Assembly (NCBI RefSeq): GCF_022014495.1
Contig: NZ_JAKLSQ010000001.1
Location: forward strand, 1-64,000
Reading direction: 5' to 3'
DNA from: Sandaracinobacteroides sayramensis
GTDB lineage: Bacteria; Pseudomonadota; Alphaproteobacteria; Sphingomonadales; Sphingomonadaceae
DNA length: 64,000 nucleotides
Program-made: the position numbers and the translations under genes
Part shown: piece after piece, positions 38,281 to 47,300 of the stretch
Numbering within the stretch: the first letter of the stretch is position 1
Layout of the letters: each line of letters starts with the position of its first letter
The notes under the pieces: model-generated
Seen by the model: the letters and a program-made list of their open reading frames with translations, nothing else
Database searches by the model: none
What the model was told of the DNA's origin: nothing

Positions 38281-39403
38281 GCCGATCGATCTCGACGCGC
38301 AGGCGACCAGCCCGCTTTCGCCCGCGGCCCTGAAGGCGATGCTGCCGCTGCTGCAAGGGCAGCATTGGAATCCCCACAGCGCCCATCGCGGCGGCCGAAT
38401 CGCCAAAGCGGCGCTGGAGGTGGCGCGGGCACAGGTGGCGGCGCAATTGGGGGAGGCGGCGGAAGGGCTGGTTTTCACCTCCGGCGCGACGGAGGCCAAT
38501 AATCTGGCGCTGAAGGGCTATATGGAGTCCGCGCCGGGCAAGGCGCTGCTGACCTTCGCCACCGAGCATAGCTGCGTGCTGGAATCCGCCCGGCACCTGG
38601 AAAGGAAGGGCGTTCCGCTGATCCTGCTGCCGGTCCGCGCCGATGGCCTGCCGGATCTTGCCGCCTATGAAGCGGCGCTGACGACGGGCGAGGTCGCGCT
38701 GGTTTCGGCGATGTGGGTCAACAATGAAGTCGGCAGCATCTGGCCGATCCGCGAAATGGCGGCGATGGCCCATGCCCATGGCGCGCGCTTCCACACCGAC
38801 GCCGCGCAGGCCTTCGCGAAGCTCGGGCTTTCCGGCTCCGGCGCGGACATGATTTCCCTTTCCGCCCACAAGATCGGCGGGCCGAAGGGGATCGGCGCGC
38901 TCTGGGTCCGCCCCGGCGTGAAGCTGGTGCCGCAGATGGACGGCGGCGGGCAGGAAGCGGGGATCCGCTCCGGCACGCAGGCGCCGGCGCTGGCTGCCGG
39001 CTTCGGTGCCGCCGCCAGCGCCGCCGACCCGAAGGCGACAGAGGCGCATGCGCGGCTTCTGGCCGGAATCGCCCTCGAAACTCTGGCGGCCGTGCCGCAC
39101 CGGATCAACGGCCCGGCGCCGCTGGGGCCGGATCGCTGGCCCGGCAACCTCTCCGTCACCTTCCCCGGAATCGAAGCCGGGCGGCTGATTTCCGCCCTTC
39201 CCGGCCTTGCTCTCAGTTCCGGCTCGGCCTGTTCCTCGGGGTCGGGGCGGCCTTCGCATGTGCTGGCGGCGCTGGGTCTGCCGACCGTCGAGGCGCGGCA
39301 GACCTTGCGCCTCGGCTGGAACGACGGCATTTCGGCGGACATGCTTCTGGATGCCCTCCACCAGCTTGTGGCCGCCGCCACCCGCCTTCGGCCGGCGGCA
39401 TGA
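38270..39403 (+). CDS. Cysteine desulfurase family protein (second of two)
   Basis: 377 residues, a close relative of the preceding protein. Seen: IDLDAQATSPLSPAALKAML (aberrant for the usual DNNATT), NPHSAHRGGRIAKAALE, FTSGATEANNLALKGYM, TFATEHSCVLESARHLERKG, MWVNNEVGSIWPI, HTDAAQAF and the PLP Lys in ISLSAHKIGGPKGIG. The Cys loop is SSGSACSSGSGRPSHVL. The start is GTG 38270 with CGGAAGG six bases upstream; ATG 38243 would add nine basic residues. It overlaps the previous gene by 11 bp, and its stop overlaps the ferredoxin start (ATGA). Confidence 0.92.
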   Translation: MPPEPIDLDAQATSPLSPAALKAMLPLLQGQHWNPHSAHRGGRIAKAALEVARAQVAAQLGEAAEGLVFTSGATEANNLALKGYMESAPGKALLTFATEHSCVLESARHLERKGVPLILLPVRADGLPDLAAYEAALTTGEVALVSAMWVNNEVGSIWPIREMAAMAHAHGARFHTDAAQAFAKLGLSGSGADMISLSAHKIGGPKGIGALWVRPGVKLVPQMDGGGQEAGIRSGTQAPALAAGFGAAASAADPKATEAHARLLAGIALETLAAVPHRINGPAPLGPDRWPGNLSVTFPGIEAGRLISALPGLALSSGSACSSGSGRPSHVLAALGLPTVEARQTLRLGWNDGISADMLLDALHQLVAAATRLRPAA

Positions 39404-39735
39404 CCCGCCTCACCATCCTGAACCCGGACGGCAGCCTGGCGATCGAGACGGAGGCCGCCGCGGGGCAGTCGCTGCTCAGCGTGGCGCAGATTCTGGGCCT
39501 GCCGCTGGAAGGCACCTGCGAAGGCGCCATGGCCTGCTCCACCTGCCATGTGCTGGTGGCCCCGGCGGACCTACCGAAGCTGCCAGCCCCCAGCGCGCAT
39601 GAAGAGGACATGCTGGATTTCACCCCGCATGTCGGGCCGACTTCCCGCCTGGCCTGTCAGATCGAGCTGACGGCGGCGCTGGAGAGGCTGGAAGTGAAGC
39701 TGCCGCCTGGTCACGCCAACATGCAGGGGCGCTGA
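39400..39735 (+). CDS. [2Fe-2S] ferredoxin (adrenodoxin/ISC type)
   Basis: 111-residue electron carrier. Cluster ligands are visible as CEGAMACSTC (Cys-x5-Cys-x2-Cys, about residues 39-48) and the fourth Cys in RLACQIEL (about 86). The acidic interaction helix is in SAHEEDMLDFTPHVG. This matches ISC-type ferredoxins that feed electrons to Fe-S assembly. It is translationally coupled to the two desulfurases, which supports a shared role in sulfur or Fe-S metabolism. A mini-palindrome follows 42 bp downstream. Confidence 0.95.
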   Translation: MTRLTILNPDGSLAIETEAAAGQSLLSVAQILGLPLEGTCEGAMACSTCHVLVAPADLPKLPAPSAHEEDMLDFTPHVGPTSRLACQIELTAALERLEVKLPPGHANMQGR

Positions 39736-39777
39736 AGCGGCGGAAGCACGGAAACCAGCGCCCGTCTCCAGCTCTTC

Positions 39778-39804
39778 GTCACCCCGGGCTTGACCCGGGG
39801 TGAC
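39778..39804. repeat. Mini copy of the palindromic repeat core, copy 6
   Basis: Identical 27-bp palindrome to the one at 35671-35697 (GTCACCCCGGG-CTTGA-CCCGGGGTGAC), placed just after the ferredoxin gene. It can form an 11-bp stem and may help end transcription. Confidence 0.75.
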
Positions 39805-39883
39805 GGATGGTATCGGCCGGTTCTGGTCAGGCGCCTTCCGCTTGTCTGGCAAATGCCACAATGTCGTGGCATAGACCCCGGGG

Positions 39884-41350
39884 ATGAACATCCCAACGAC
39901 AAGAATCGAAACCACGCCCGAGGCCCTGGTCGATGAACTGGCCCGCCTCCACGCCCGCTCCGTCGAGAATCTGCGCGCGCATCTGAAGCGCTTCCTGGAG
40001 GGCGGCCCGCCGCCCGGGGCGGACGAACGCGCGAACGGGCTTTTCGCCTATCCCGAGCTTCGCCTCTCCTACCATCCGGAGGCCAGCCCGCCGCGCCTGA
40101 GCCGCGCCTATGCCCGGCTGGTGCAGCCCGGGGACTATGCCGTCACCATCACCCATCCCAACCATTTCCGCCGCTATCTGACCGAGCAGATGGCGCTGCT
40201 GGTGAAGGATTATGGCGCCGGCTTCGAAGCCGGCCTGTCCGGAGTCGAGATTCCCTTCCCCTATGTGCTGGACGGCGCCGGGCTGGAACTGGACGCCACC
40301 GCCGCGCGCGAGCTGGCGCGGCATTTCCCGACGACGGACCTGAAGCATATCGGCGACGAACTGCCCGACGGGCTCTGGCTGCAAGCGCCGGAGGAAGCCC
40401 GACCATTGGCGCTGTTCGACGGGCCGCGCACGGATTTCTCGCTCGCCCGGCTGAAGCATTACACCGGCGCGCCGGCGCACCACACGCAGAACCATATCCT
40501 GTTCACCAACTACCACCGCTATGTGGACGAGTTCGTGCGCTGGGCCTGCGCGGAACTGACGAAGCCGGACAGCCGCTACACGCATCTCTCCTGCTCGGGC
40601 GGGGCGCTGCTGGATGCGTCGAACGCCACGCCGGAAGCGGCGCAGGGGGACGGAAGCTGGCGCCGGCACCAGATGCCGGCCTGGCACCTGATGGCGGCGG
40701 ACGGCCAGGGGCTGACGCTGGTGAACATCGGCGTAGGCCCTTCCAACGCCAAGACCATCACCGACCATCTGGCGGTGATGCGGCCCGAGGCCTGGCTGAT
40801 GATCGGCCATTGCGGCGGGCTTCGCCCCAGCCAGTCCATCGGCGACTATGTGCTGGCGCACGCCTATCTGCGCGACGATCATGTGCTGGACGACATGCTG
40901 CCGCCGGAAATCCCGATTCCCGCCATCGCCGAAGTGCAGCTGGCGCTGTCCGCCGCCGCCAGCGCCGTCACCGGCCTCGACCAGGAGGCGCTGAAGCCCC
41001 GGTTGCGCACCGGCACGGTGGTGACGACCGACGACCGCAATTGGGAATTGCGCTTCGGCCTGACGGCCCGCCGCTTCAACCAGAGCCGGGCGGTGGCGGT
41101 GGACATGGAATCGGCGACCATCGCCGCGCAGGGCTATCGCTTCCGCGTGCCCTATGGAACGCTGCTCTGCGTGTCGGACAAGCCGCTGCACGGAGAGATC
41201 AAGCTGCCGGGGCAGGCCAATCGCTTCTACGAAGGCGCCATTTCCGAGCATCTGCAAATCGGCATTTCCACCGTCGAACGGCTGCGGGCGGAAGGCGGCA
41301 AGGTGCACAGCCGCAAGCTCCGCGCCTTCGACGAGCCGCCGTTCCGCTGA
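39884..41350 (+). CDS. amn: AMP nucleosidase
   Basis: 488-residue enzyme splitting AMP into adenine and ribose-5-phosphate, part of purine salvage and adenylate control. An N-terminal AMP-nucleosidase domain (about 10-180, with AYARLVQPGDYAVTITHPNH and YLTEQMALLVKDY) precedes a nucleoside-phosphorylase-fold domain. The latter has NIGVGPSNAKTITDHLAVMR, WLMIGHCGGLRPSQSIGDYV, VAVDMESATIAAQGYRFRVP and CVSDKPLHGEIKLPGQAN. Length equals the family norm. A terminator follows at 41376-41398. Confidence 0.96.
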   Translation: MNIPTTRIETTPEALVDELARLHARSVENLRAHLKRFLEGGPPPGADERANGLFAYPELRLSYHPEASPPRLSRAYARLVQPGDYAVTITHPNHFRRYLTEQMALLVKDYGAGFEAGLSGVEIPFPYVLDGAGLELDATAARELARHFPTTDLKHIGDELPDGLWLQAPEEARPLALFDGPRTDFSLARLKHYTGAPAHHTQNHILFTNYHRYVDEFVRWACAELTKPDSRYTHLSCSGGALLDASNATPEAAQGDGSWRRHQMPAWHLMAADGQGLTLVNIGVGPSNAKTITDHLAVMRPEAWLMIGHCGGLRPSQSIGDYVLAHAYLRDDHVLDDMLPPEIPIPAIAEVQLALSAAASAVTGLDQEALKPRLRTGTVVTTDDRNWELRFGLTARRFNQSRAVAVDMESATIAAQGYRFRVPYGTLLCVSDKPLHGEIKLPGQANRFYEGAISEHLQIGISTVERLRAEGGKVHSRKLRAFDEPPFR

Positions 41351-41375
41351 GTCAGGGTCTGCGTTCCGGGCACGA

Positions 41376-41398
41376 GCCGGGAACGAACCCCGGCTTTT
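41376..41398 (+). terminator. Intrinsic terminator of amn
   Basis: GCCGGG (41376-41381), loop AACGAAC, CCCGGC (41389-41394) and a TTTT run, 26 bp after the amn stop and just before the convergent Sel1-repeat gene. Confidence 0.6.
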
Positions 41399-41401
41399 CC
41401 C

Positions 41402-41899
41402 TCAGCGCCGAACCGCCAGCAGGGCGTAGCGTTCCGGGGTGATGCGGGCGGCGAACTGGGCCGCGCCGGGGTGGCCCTGCACGGCGGCGGCGCGGGCGAG
41501 CGTGCGTGCCCGGGCGAGGTCCTGCGGCACGCCCCGGCCGCGCGCGAAGCTGTCGGCAAGCGCCAGTTGCGCCGGCGCATAGCCGCGCCGGGCAGCGCGC
41601 AGGAACCAGGCGGCCGCGACCGCGTCGTCGCGCGCGCCGCCCTGGCCGTTGGCGGCCATGGTGCCCAGAAGCGTCTCGGCCGCCGGGTCGCCCCGGCTCG
41701 CAAGCGTGCGGAAGTGGCGCTGCGCGGCCTTGTGGTCGCCGGCCTTGAAGGCGCTGAGGCCCATCTGCATGGTGGATTCGGCAGCCGCCTCCGGAGCCAG
41801 GAGCCGGGAAACGGGCACCCCCGCCGGCTGCGTGGAGGCGGGCAAAGCCGTGGCGAGCGCGATCAGGCCCGCCGCCGACGCAATGGAAAACATTCGCAT
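41402..41899 (-). CDS. Exported Sel1-like repeat protein
   Basis: 165 residues. Signal peptide MRMFSIASAAGLIALATALP, cut near ASTQ. The mature protein has helical Sel1/TPR-like repeats: LSAFKAGDHKAAQRHFRTLA, GDPAAETLLGTMAANGQGG, AAAWFLRAARRGYAPAQLAL and GVPQDLARARTLARAAAVQG. These scaffold protein contacts in the periplasm. The partner is unknown. It lies 51 bp downstream of recG on the same strand and may share its transcript. Confidence 0.85.
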   Translation of the reverse strand: MRMFSIASAAGLIALATALPASTQPAGVPVSRLLAPEAAAESTMQMGLSAFKAGDHKAAQRHFRTLASRGDPAAETLLGTMAANGQGGARDDAVAAAWFLRAARRGYAPAQLALADSFARGRGVPQDLARARTLARAAAVQGHPGAAQFAARITPERYALLAVRR

Positions 41900-41950
41900 T
41901 ATGGCGCTGATTAACCCAGTGCCGGCCGCTTTCCAAGTGCCGTCTGCCGA

Positions 41951-44032
41951 TCAGCCGCCACGGAGCGTCGCGATCGCCGCATCCTTTTCAAACAGATAGA
42001 GGAGAAGACGCGCGGCCTCGCCACGAGGGCCCGACAGGCTGTTGCCGCCTCCGCGTTCGACCAGCAGGCGGGCGTCGTCCCTCGCGGTTTCGATGAAGCG
42101 CTGCACCTGCTCCGGCGTGGCCAGGCGGAATCCCTCGTCGCCGGACTGCCGGGTGCCCAGCAGTTCGCCGGCGCCGCGCAGCTTCAGGTCCGCCTCGGCG
42201 ATGGCGAAGCCGTCGTCGGTCGCGCGCATCATCTTCAGCCGCTCGCGCGCGGTTTCCGAAAGCGTCTCGCCGCGTAACAACAGGCAGACGGACTTGTCCG
42301 AACCACGCCCGACACGCCCGCGCAACTGATGCAGTTGCGCCAGCCCGAAACGCTCGGCGGATTCGATCAGCATCAGGCTGGCGTTGGGCACGTCCACCCC
42401 CACTTCGATGACGGTGGTGGCGACCAGCAGCTTCGCCTCGCCGGACTGGAAACGGGCCATTTCCCGGTCCCGCTCCGGCCCGGGAAGCTTGCCGTGGACG
42501 AGGGCGACGCTGTTTCCGAAGCGCTTCCGCAGCATTTCCGCGCGGGTGACGGCCGGGGTGGGCGCGCCTTCCACCTCCTCCTCGGAAGGCTCCAGCAGCG
42601 GGCAGACCCAATAGGCCTGGCGGCCGGCGGCCAGATGCCGGCCGAGCCCGTCCAGCACTTCCTCGATTCGGCCCAGCGCGACGACGCGGGTGTCGACCGG
42701 CTGCCGGCCCGGCGGGCGTTCGCCGAGCTTCGAGATGTCCATCTCGCCATAATTGGCGAGCGCCAGCGTGCGCGGGATGGGGGTCGCGGTCATCACCAGC
42801 AGATGCGGCGGCCGGTCCGCCTTTTCCGCCAGCATCATCCGCTGCGCCACGCCGAAGCGATGCTGCTCGTCCACCACCGCCAGGCCGAGATTGCGGTAGT
42901 TGACGTCGGCCGAGAAGAGCGCGTGCGTGCCGATCAATATGTCGATCCGCCCCTCGGCGAGGTCGGCCAGAAGGGCTTCGCGCGCCTTGCCTTTCTCCCG
43001 CCCGGACAGGAAGCCGAGCCGGACGGGCAAGTCCCCGATGAGCTTCTGCAAGGTCGCCATATGCTGGCGGGCGAGAAGATCGGTGGGCGCGAGAAAGGCG
43101 CCCTGCGCGCCCGCTTCCACCGCGAGCAGCAGCGCCATCAGCGCCACCAGCGTCTTCCCCGCGCCGACATCGCCTTGCAGCAGCCGCAGCATGGCGTGCG
43201 GCGCGGCGAGGTCTCCGGCGATTTCGGAAATGGCCTGTGTCTGCGCGCCCGTCAGGCGGAAGGGCAAGGCGGCGAGCAGCGGCCGCGAAAGCCGCCCGTC
43301 GCCCTGAAGCGGCGTGCCGCGCTTGCGCCGCCTCCGGGCGCGCACCAGCGCCCAGGCCAGTTGCGCGGCCAGAAGCTCGTCATAGGCGAGCCGGTCGCGG
43401 GCGCTTGCGCTTTCGGGCTCGCCATGGACGCTGTGCAGCGCCGGGCCGAAGCCGGGCCAGCCGCGCGCGCCTAGCAGCGAAGGCTCGATCCATTCGGGCA
43501 GTTCCGGCAGCTTCTCCAGCGCCGCCTGTGTCAGTGTGGCGAGCCGGCGGCTGGTGAAACCCTCGGTCAGCGGATAAACCGGCTCCGCCCAGTCCGCACC
43601 GCCTTCGGAATCGGCGGCGCGCACCAGTTCCGGGTGGATCATCTGGAAACGCCCGTTCCACAACTCCAGCCGGCCGGCGACGGTGACGGCCGAGCCGACC
43701 GGAAAGCGATTGGCGAGGCCGGAGCCCTTGGGGCCGAAGAAAGCCAGGATCAGGCCGATTCCATACCCGTCGTCGGCGGTGATTCGGAACGGCCCCCGGC
43801 CCCGGCTGGGTTCGTGCGAGAGGATGTCGACGGAGAGGGAGACCCTCTCCCCTTCCCGCGCGTTCCCCAACCCTTCCACGCGGCTGGTGTGGCGCCAGCC
43901 GATGGGGAAGTGGAACAGCAGGTCGCGCACGCGGCGGATCTCCAGCCGCTCCAGCGCGCGCGCGGCGGCCGGACCGACTCCAGCCAGCGAGGCCACGTCT
44001 GCGAACAAGGGGTTGAGCCGTTCGGGGCGCAT
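41951..44032 (-). CDS. recG: ATP-dependent DNA helicase RecG
   Basis: 693-residue superfamily 2 helicase that reverses stalled forks and moves branched DNA. N-terminal wedge/OB domain (about 55-160, RVSLSVDILSHEPSRGRGPF). Walker A GDVGAGKT at about 290, DEQH box VVDEQHRFGVAQ at about 387, then TATPIPRTLALANYGEMDIS, VIEVGVDVPNASLMLIESAE and QLHQLRGRVGRG. The RecG-specific end SGDEGFRLATPEQVQRF is present. Length is normal. It is divergent from sdhE with 73 bp between starts. Confidence 0.97.
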   Translation of the reverse strand: MRPERLNPLFADVASLAGVGPAAARALERLEIRRVRDLLFHFPIGWRHTSRVEGLGNAREGERVSLSVDILSHEPSRGRGPFRITADDGYGIGLILAFFGPKGSGLANRFPVGSAVTVAGRLELWNGRFQMIHPELVRAADSEGGADWAEPVYPLTEGFTSRRLATLTQAALEKLPELPEWIEPSLLGARGWPGFGPALHSVHGEPESASARDRLAYDELLAAQLAWALVRARRRRKRGTPLQGDGRLSRPLLAALPFRLTGAQTQAISEIAGDLAAPHAMLRLLQGDVGAGKTLVALMALLLAVEAGAQGAFLAPTDLLARQHMATLQKLIGDLPVRLGFLSGREKGKAREALLADLAEGRIDILIGTHALFSADVNYRNLGLAVVDEQHRFGVAQRMMLAEKADRPPHLLVMTATPIPRTLALANYGEMDISKLGERPPGRQPVDTRVVALGRIEEVLDGLGRHLAAGRQAYWVCPLLEPSEEEVEGAPTPAVTRAEMLRKRFGNSVALVHGKLPGPERDREMARFQSGEAKLLVATTVIEVGVDVPNASLMLIESAERFGLAQLHQLRGRVGRGSDKSVCLLLRGETLSETARERLKMMRATDDGFAIAEADLKLRGAGELLGTRQSGDEGFRLATPEQVQRFIETARDDARLLVERGGGNSLSGPRGEAARLLLYLFEKDAAIATLRGG

Positions 44033-44105
44033 GCCCTAAGCGCTAGCGAAGTGATCGGCGGCCCGCAAATCGCGCGTGCCGCCCTGCTGCATTGGATGAC
44101 CGGCG

Positions 44106-44378
44106 ATGGCGCTAGACGAAACGAGGCGGAAACAGCTGCTCTGGCGGGCCCACCATCGCGGCACGCGGGAAGCCGACATGATGGTGGGCGGCTTCGCCGA
44201 CCGCTGGCTGACCGAATTGAACGAAACGGAAATCGCCTGGTTCGAGGAATTGATGGACGAGCAGGACGTGGACATCATGGCCTGGGCCTTCGGGCGCGGC
44301 GAGCCGCCCGAGCGCCTGCAAGGGCCGATGTTCGAGCGGCTGAAGGCGCTGGACTATATCAGGCTGGTGCCGCGCTGA
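44106..44378 (+). CDS. sdhE: FAD assembly factor SdhE (succinate dehydrogenase assembly factor 2)
   Basis: 90-residue protein that helps attach FAD covalently to SdhA. The family motif RGxxE appears in RAHHRGTREADMMVGGFAD, followed by FEELMDEQDVDIMAWAFG and the conserved end. Length fits. It is followed one base later by mfd, an arrangement common in sphingomonads, so they are co-transcribed. Sdh genes are not in this window. Confidence 0.93.
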   Translation: MALDETRRKQLLWRAHHRGTREADMMVGGFADRWLTELNETEIAWFEELMDEQDVDIMAWAFGRGEPPERLQGPMFERLKALDYIRLVPR

Positions 44379-44379
44379 G

Positions 44380-47300
44380 ATGCTGCCGGTCGCCGAGATC
44401 GCCGCCAGCCTGCGCCCGCTGAAGTTGACCGGCGCACCCGCCGGCCTGCTGCCCTGGCTGCTGGCCGATCTGGCGCGAGCGGGCGGGCTGGACGGGCGGC
44501 GCGTGGCTCTCATCGCCAGCGACGAGGCCGCAGGCCGGGCGGTGGTGGAAACCGCCACTTTCTTCGCTCCGGAACTGAAGACCATCTGGCTGCCCGCCTG
44601 GGACTGCCTGCCCTACGACCGGGCCAGCCCGGCGCAGAAGGTGCTGGCCGAGCGGCTGGCCGCCCTGTCGGCGCTTGCGCGTCCGGCGCAAGGCCCGGAA
44701 TTGCTGGTGACCACCGTCGCCGCCGCCAGCCAGCGGCTGCTGCCGAGGGAGGTGGTGGCGGGCGCCTCGCTGGAAGTGAGGCAAGGCGCGCGGATCGACC
44801 GGGAAGCGCTGGTGCAGACGCTGATGCGCGCCGGCTATACGCGGGTGGAGACCGTCGCCGACGCCGGCGATTTCGCCGTGCGCGGCGGCCTCGTCGATCT
44901 GGTGCCGCCGGCTGACGGGGAAAAGCTGCGCGGCTACCGGCTGGATTTCTTCGGCGACGAAGTGGACGCCATCCGCACCATCGACCCGCTCACCCAGTTG
45001 ACCATCGGCCGGGCCGAAGGCTTCACCCTGCTGCCGGTCTCGGAACTGCTGCTGGACGAAGCGCGAATCCGCGCCTTCCGGGGCCGCTGGCTGGAGCGTT
45101 TCGGCGCCGACGCCACAGCCGACCCCATCTACCAGGCGGCAAGCGAAGGCCGGCGCATCCCCGGCCTCGAGCATTTCCTGCCGCTGTTCGAAGAGCGGCT
45201 GGTGACTCTGTTCGACTGGCTGGGCGACAGCGACATCATCCTGACCGACAGCGGAGTCGGCGCGGCGGCGGAGGCCCGCTTCGAGGCGATCGCCGATTAC
45301 CACCAGAACCGGCTGGCCGCGCTGAAAGCGCCGGCCGGCAAGGGCAAGGCGAAGCTGGGCGCGTCGGTCTATCGTCCGCTGGAGGCCGACGCCCTTTACC
45401 TTTCGCCCGGGGAGTGGAAGGCCGACACCGGGCGGGCGCATGAAACCAGCCCGCTTCCCGGCGAAGTCGGGATCGATCTGGGGGCGCTGGGCGCGCCGGA
45501 CTTCACGCCCGCGCGAGTCGCCGCCGCGGCCGGCGGGCCGACCATCTATCAGGCGGTCGCCGAGCGGCTGAAGGAAGCGCTGGCCGCTGGCCGCCGGGTG
45601 GCGCTGGCCGCCTATTCCGAAGGCTCGCGCGAGCGGGTGCTGGGGCTTTTGGGCGAGCAGGGCGCCGGGGCGATCGAGCCGGTGAAGAACTGGCAGGAAG
45701 CGCAGGGGCTGGCGGCGAAGGGGCTGGTGCCCGCCGTCGTCCTCGGGCTGGAAAGCGGCTTCCGCCTGCCGGAAATCGAGCTCTGGACCGAGCAGGACAT
45801 GCTGGGCGACCGGCTGGTCCGCCGCCGCTCCGCCCGCAAGGCCGACGCTTTCCTGAAAGACCTGCAATCGCTGGAGGCCGGCGAGCTGGTCGTGCACCAG
45901 GAGCATGGCATCGGCCGCTATATCGGGCTGGTGGCGATCAGGGTGACCGGCGCCGAGCATGACACCGTGGCGCTGGAATATTCCGGCGGCGACAAGCTCT
46001 ATGTGCCGGTCGAGAATCTCGACGTGCTGTCGCGCTACGGCAGCGAGAGCGAGGGCGTGGCGCTCGACAAGCTGGGCGGCACCGGCTGGCAGCAGCGCAA
46101 GGCGCGGATGAAGGAGCGTATCCGCGAGATCGCCCACGCCCTGCTGAAGACCGCCGCGCTCCGCGCCACCCGCTCCGCCGACAGCTTCGAGGTGGAGCAG
46201 CAGGGCTATGCCGCCTTCCTCTCCGGCTTCCCCTGGGCCGAGACCGACGACCAGTTGCGCGCCACCGACGAGGTGCTGGATGACCTTTGCGCCGGGCGGC
46301 CGATGGACCGGCTGGTCTGCGGCGATGTCGGCTTCGGCAAGACGGAGGTGGCCTTGCGCGCGGCCTATGTGGCCGCCGCCGCCGGGGCGCAGGTGGCGGT
46401 GGTCTGCCCCACCACGCTTCTCGCCCGGCAGCACGCGCAGACCTTCCGCCAGCGCTTCGAGCAGACGGAGCTTTCGGTCGGCGCGCTTTCCCGGCTGGTG
46501 CCCGCCGCCGAGGCAAAGGCCACCCGCGACGGGCTGGCAGACGGCCAGGTGGATGTCGTCGTCGGCACCCACGCCATCCTCTCGAAGGGCGTGGAGTTCA
46601 AGCGCCTCGGCCTCGTCATCGTCGACGAGGAGCAGCGCTTCGGCGTGACCCACAAGGAGCGGCTGAAATCGCTGCGGCACGATGTGCATGTGCTGACGCT
46701 GACCGCCACTCCCATCCCGCGCACGCTGCAGATGGCGCTGTCGGGCATCCGCGAGTTGTCGGTGATCGCCACCCCGCCGGTCGACCGGCTGGCGGTCCGC
46801 ACCACGGTTTCCCCCTTCGATCCGGTGGTGGTGCGCGAGGCGCTGCTGCGCGAACATTATCGCGGCGGGCAGAGCTTCATCGTCGTGCCGCGCATCTCCG
46901 ACATTCCCGACATCGAGCAGTTCCTGCGCGAGCAGGTGCCCGAAGTGCGTTCGGTGACCGCGCACGGGCAGATGGCCGCGGGCGAGATCGAGGAGCGGAT
47001 GATGGCCTTCACCGACGGCCGTTTCGACGTGCTGCTGGCCACCACCATCATCGAATCCGGGATCGATATTCCGAACGCCAACACCCTCATCGTCCACCGC
47101 GCCGATATGTATGGACTGGCGCAGCTCTACCAGTTGCGCGGGCGCGTCGGCCGGGCGAAGCGGCGGGCCTATGCGCTGCTGACGACGGCGACCGACGGCA
47201 CGCTGACCGCGTCCGCAGAAAAGCGGCTGCACGTTCTGGCCAGCCTCGATTCGCTGGGCGCCGGCTTCGAACTAGCCAGCCACGATCTCGACCAGCGCGG

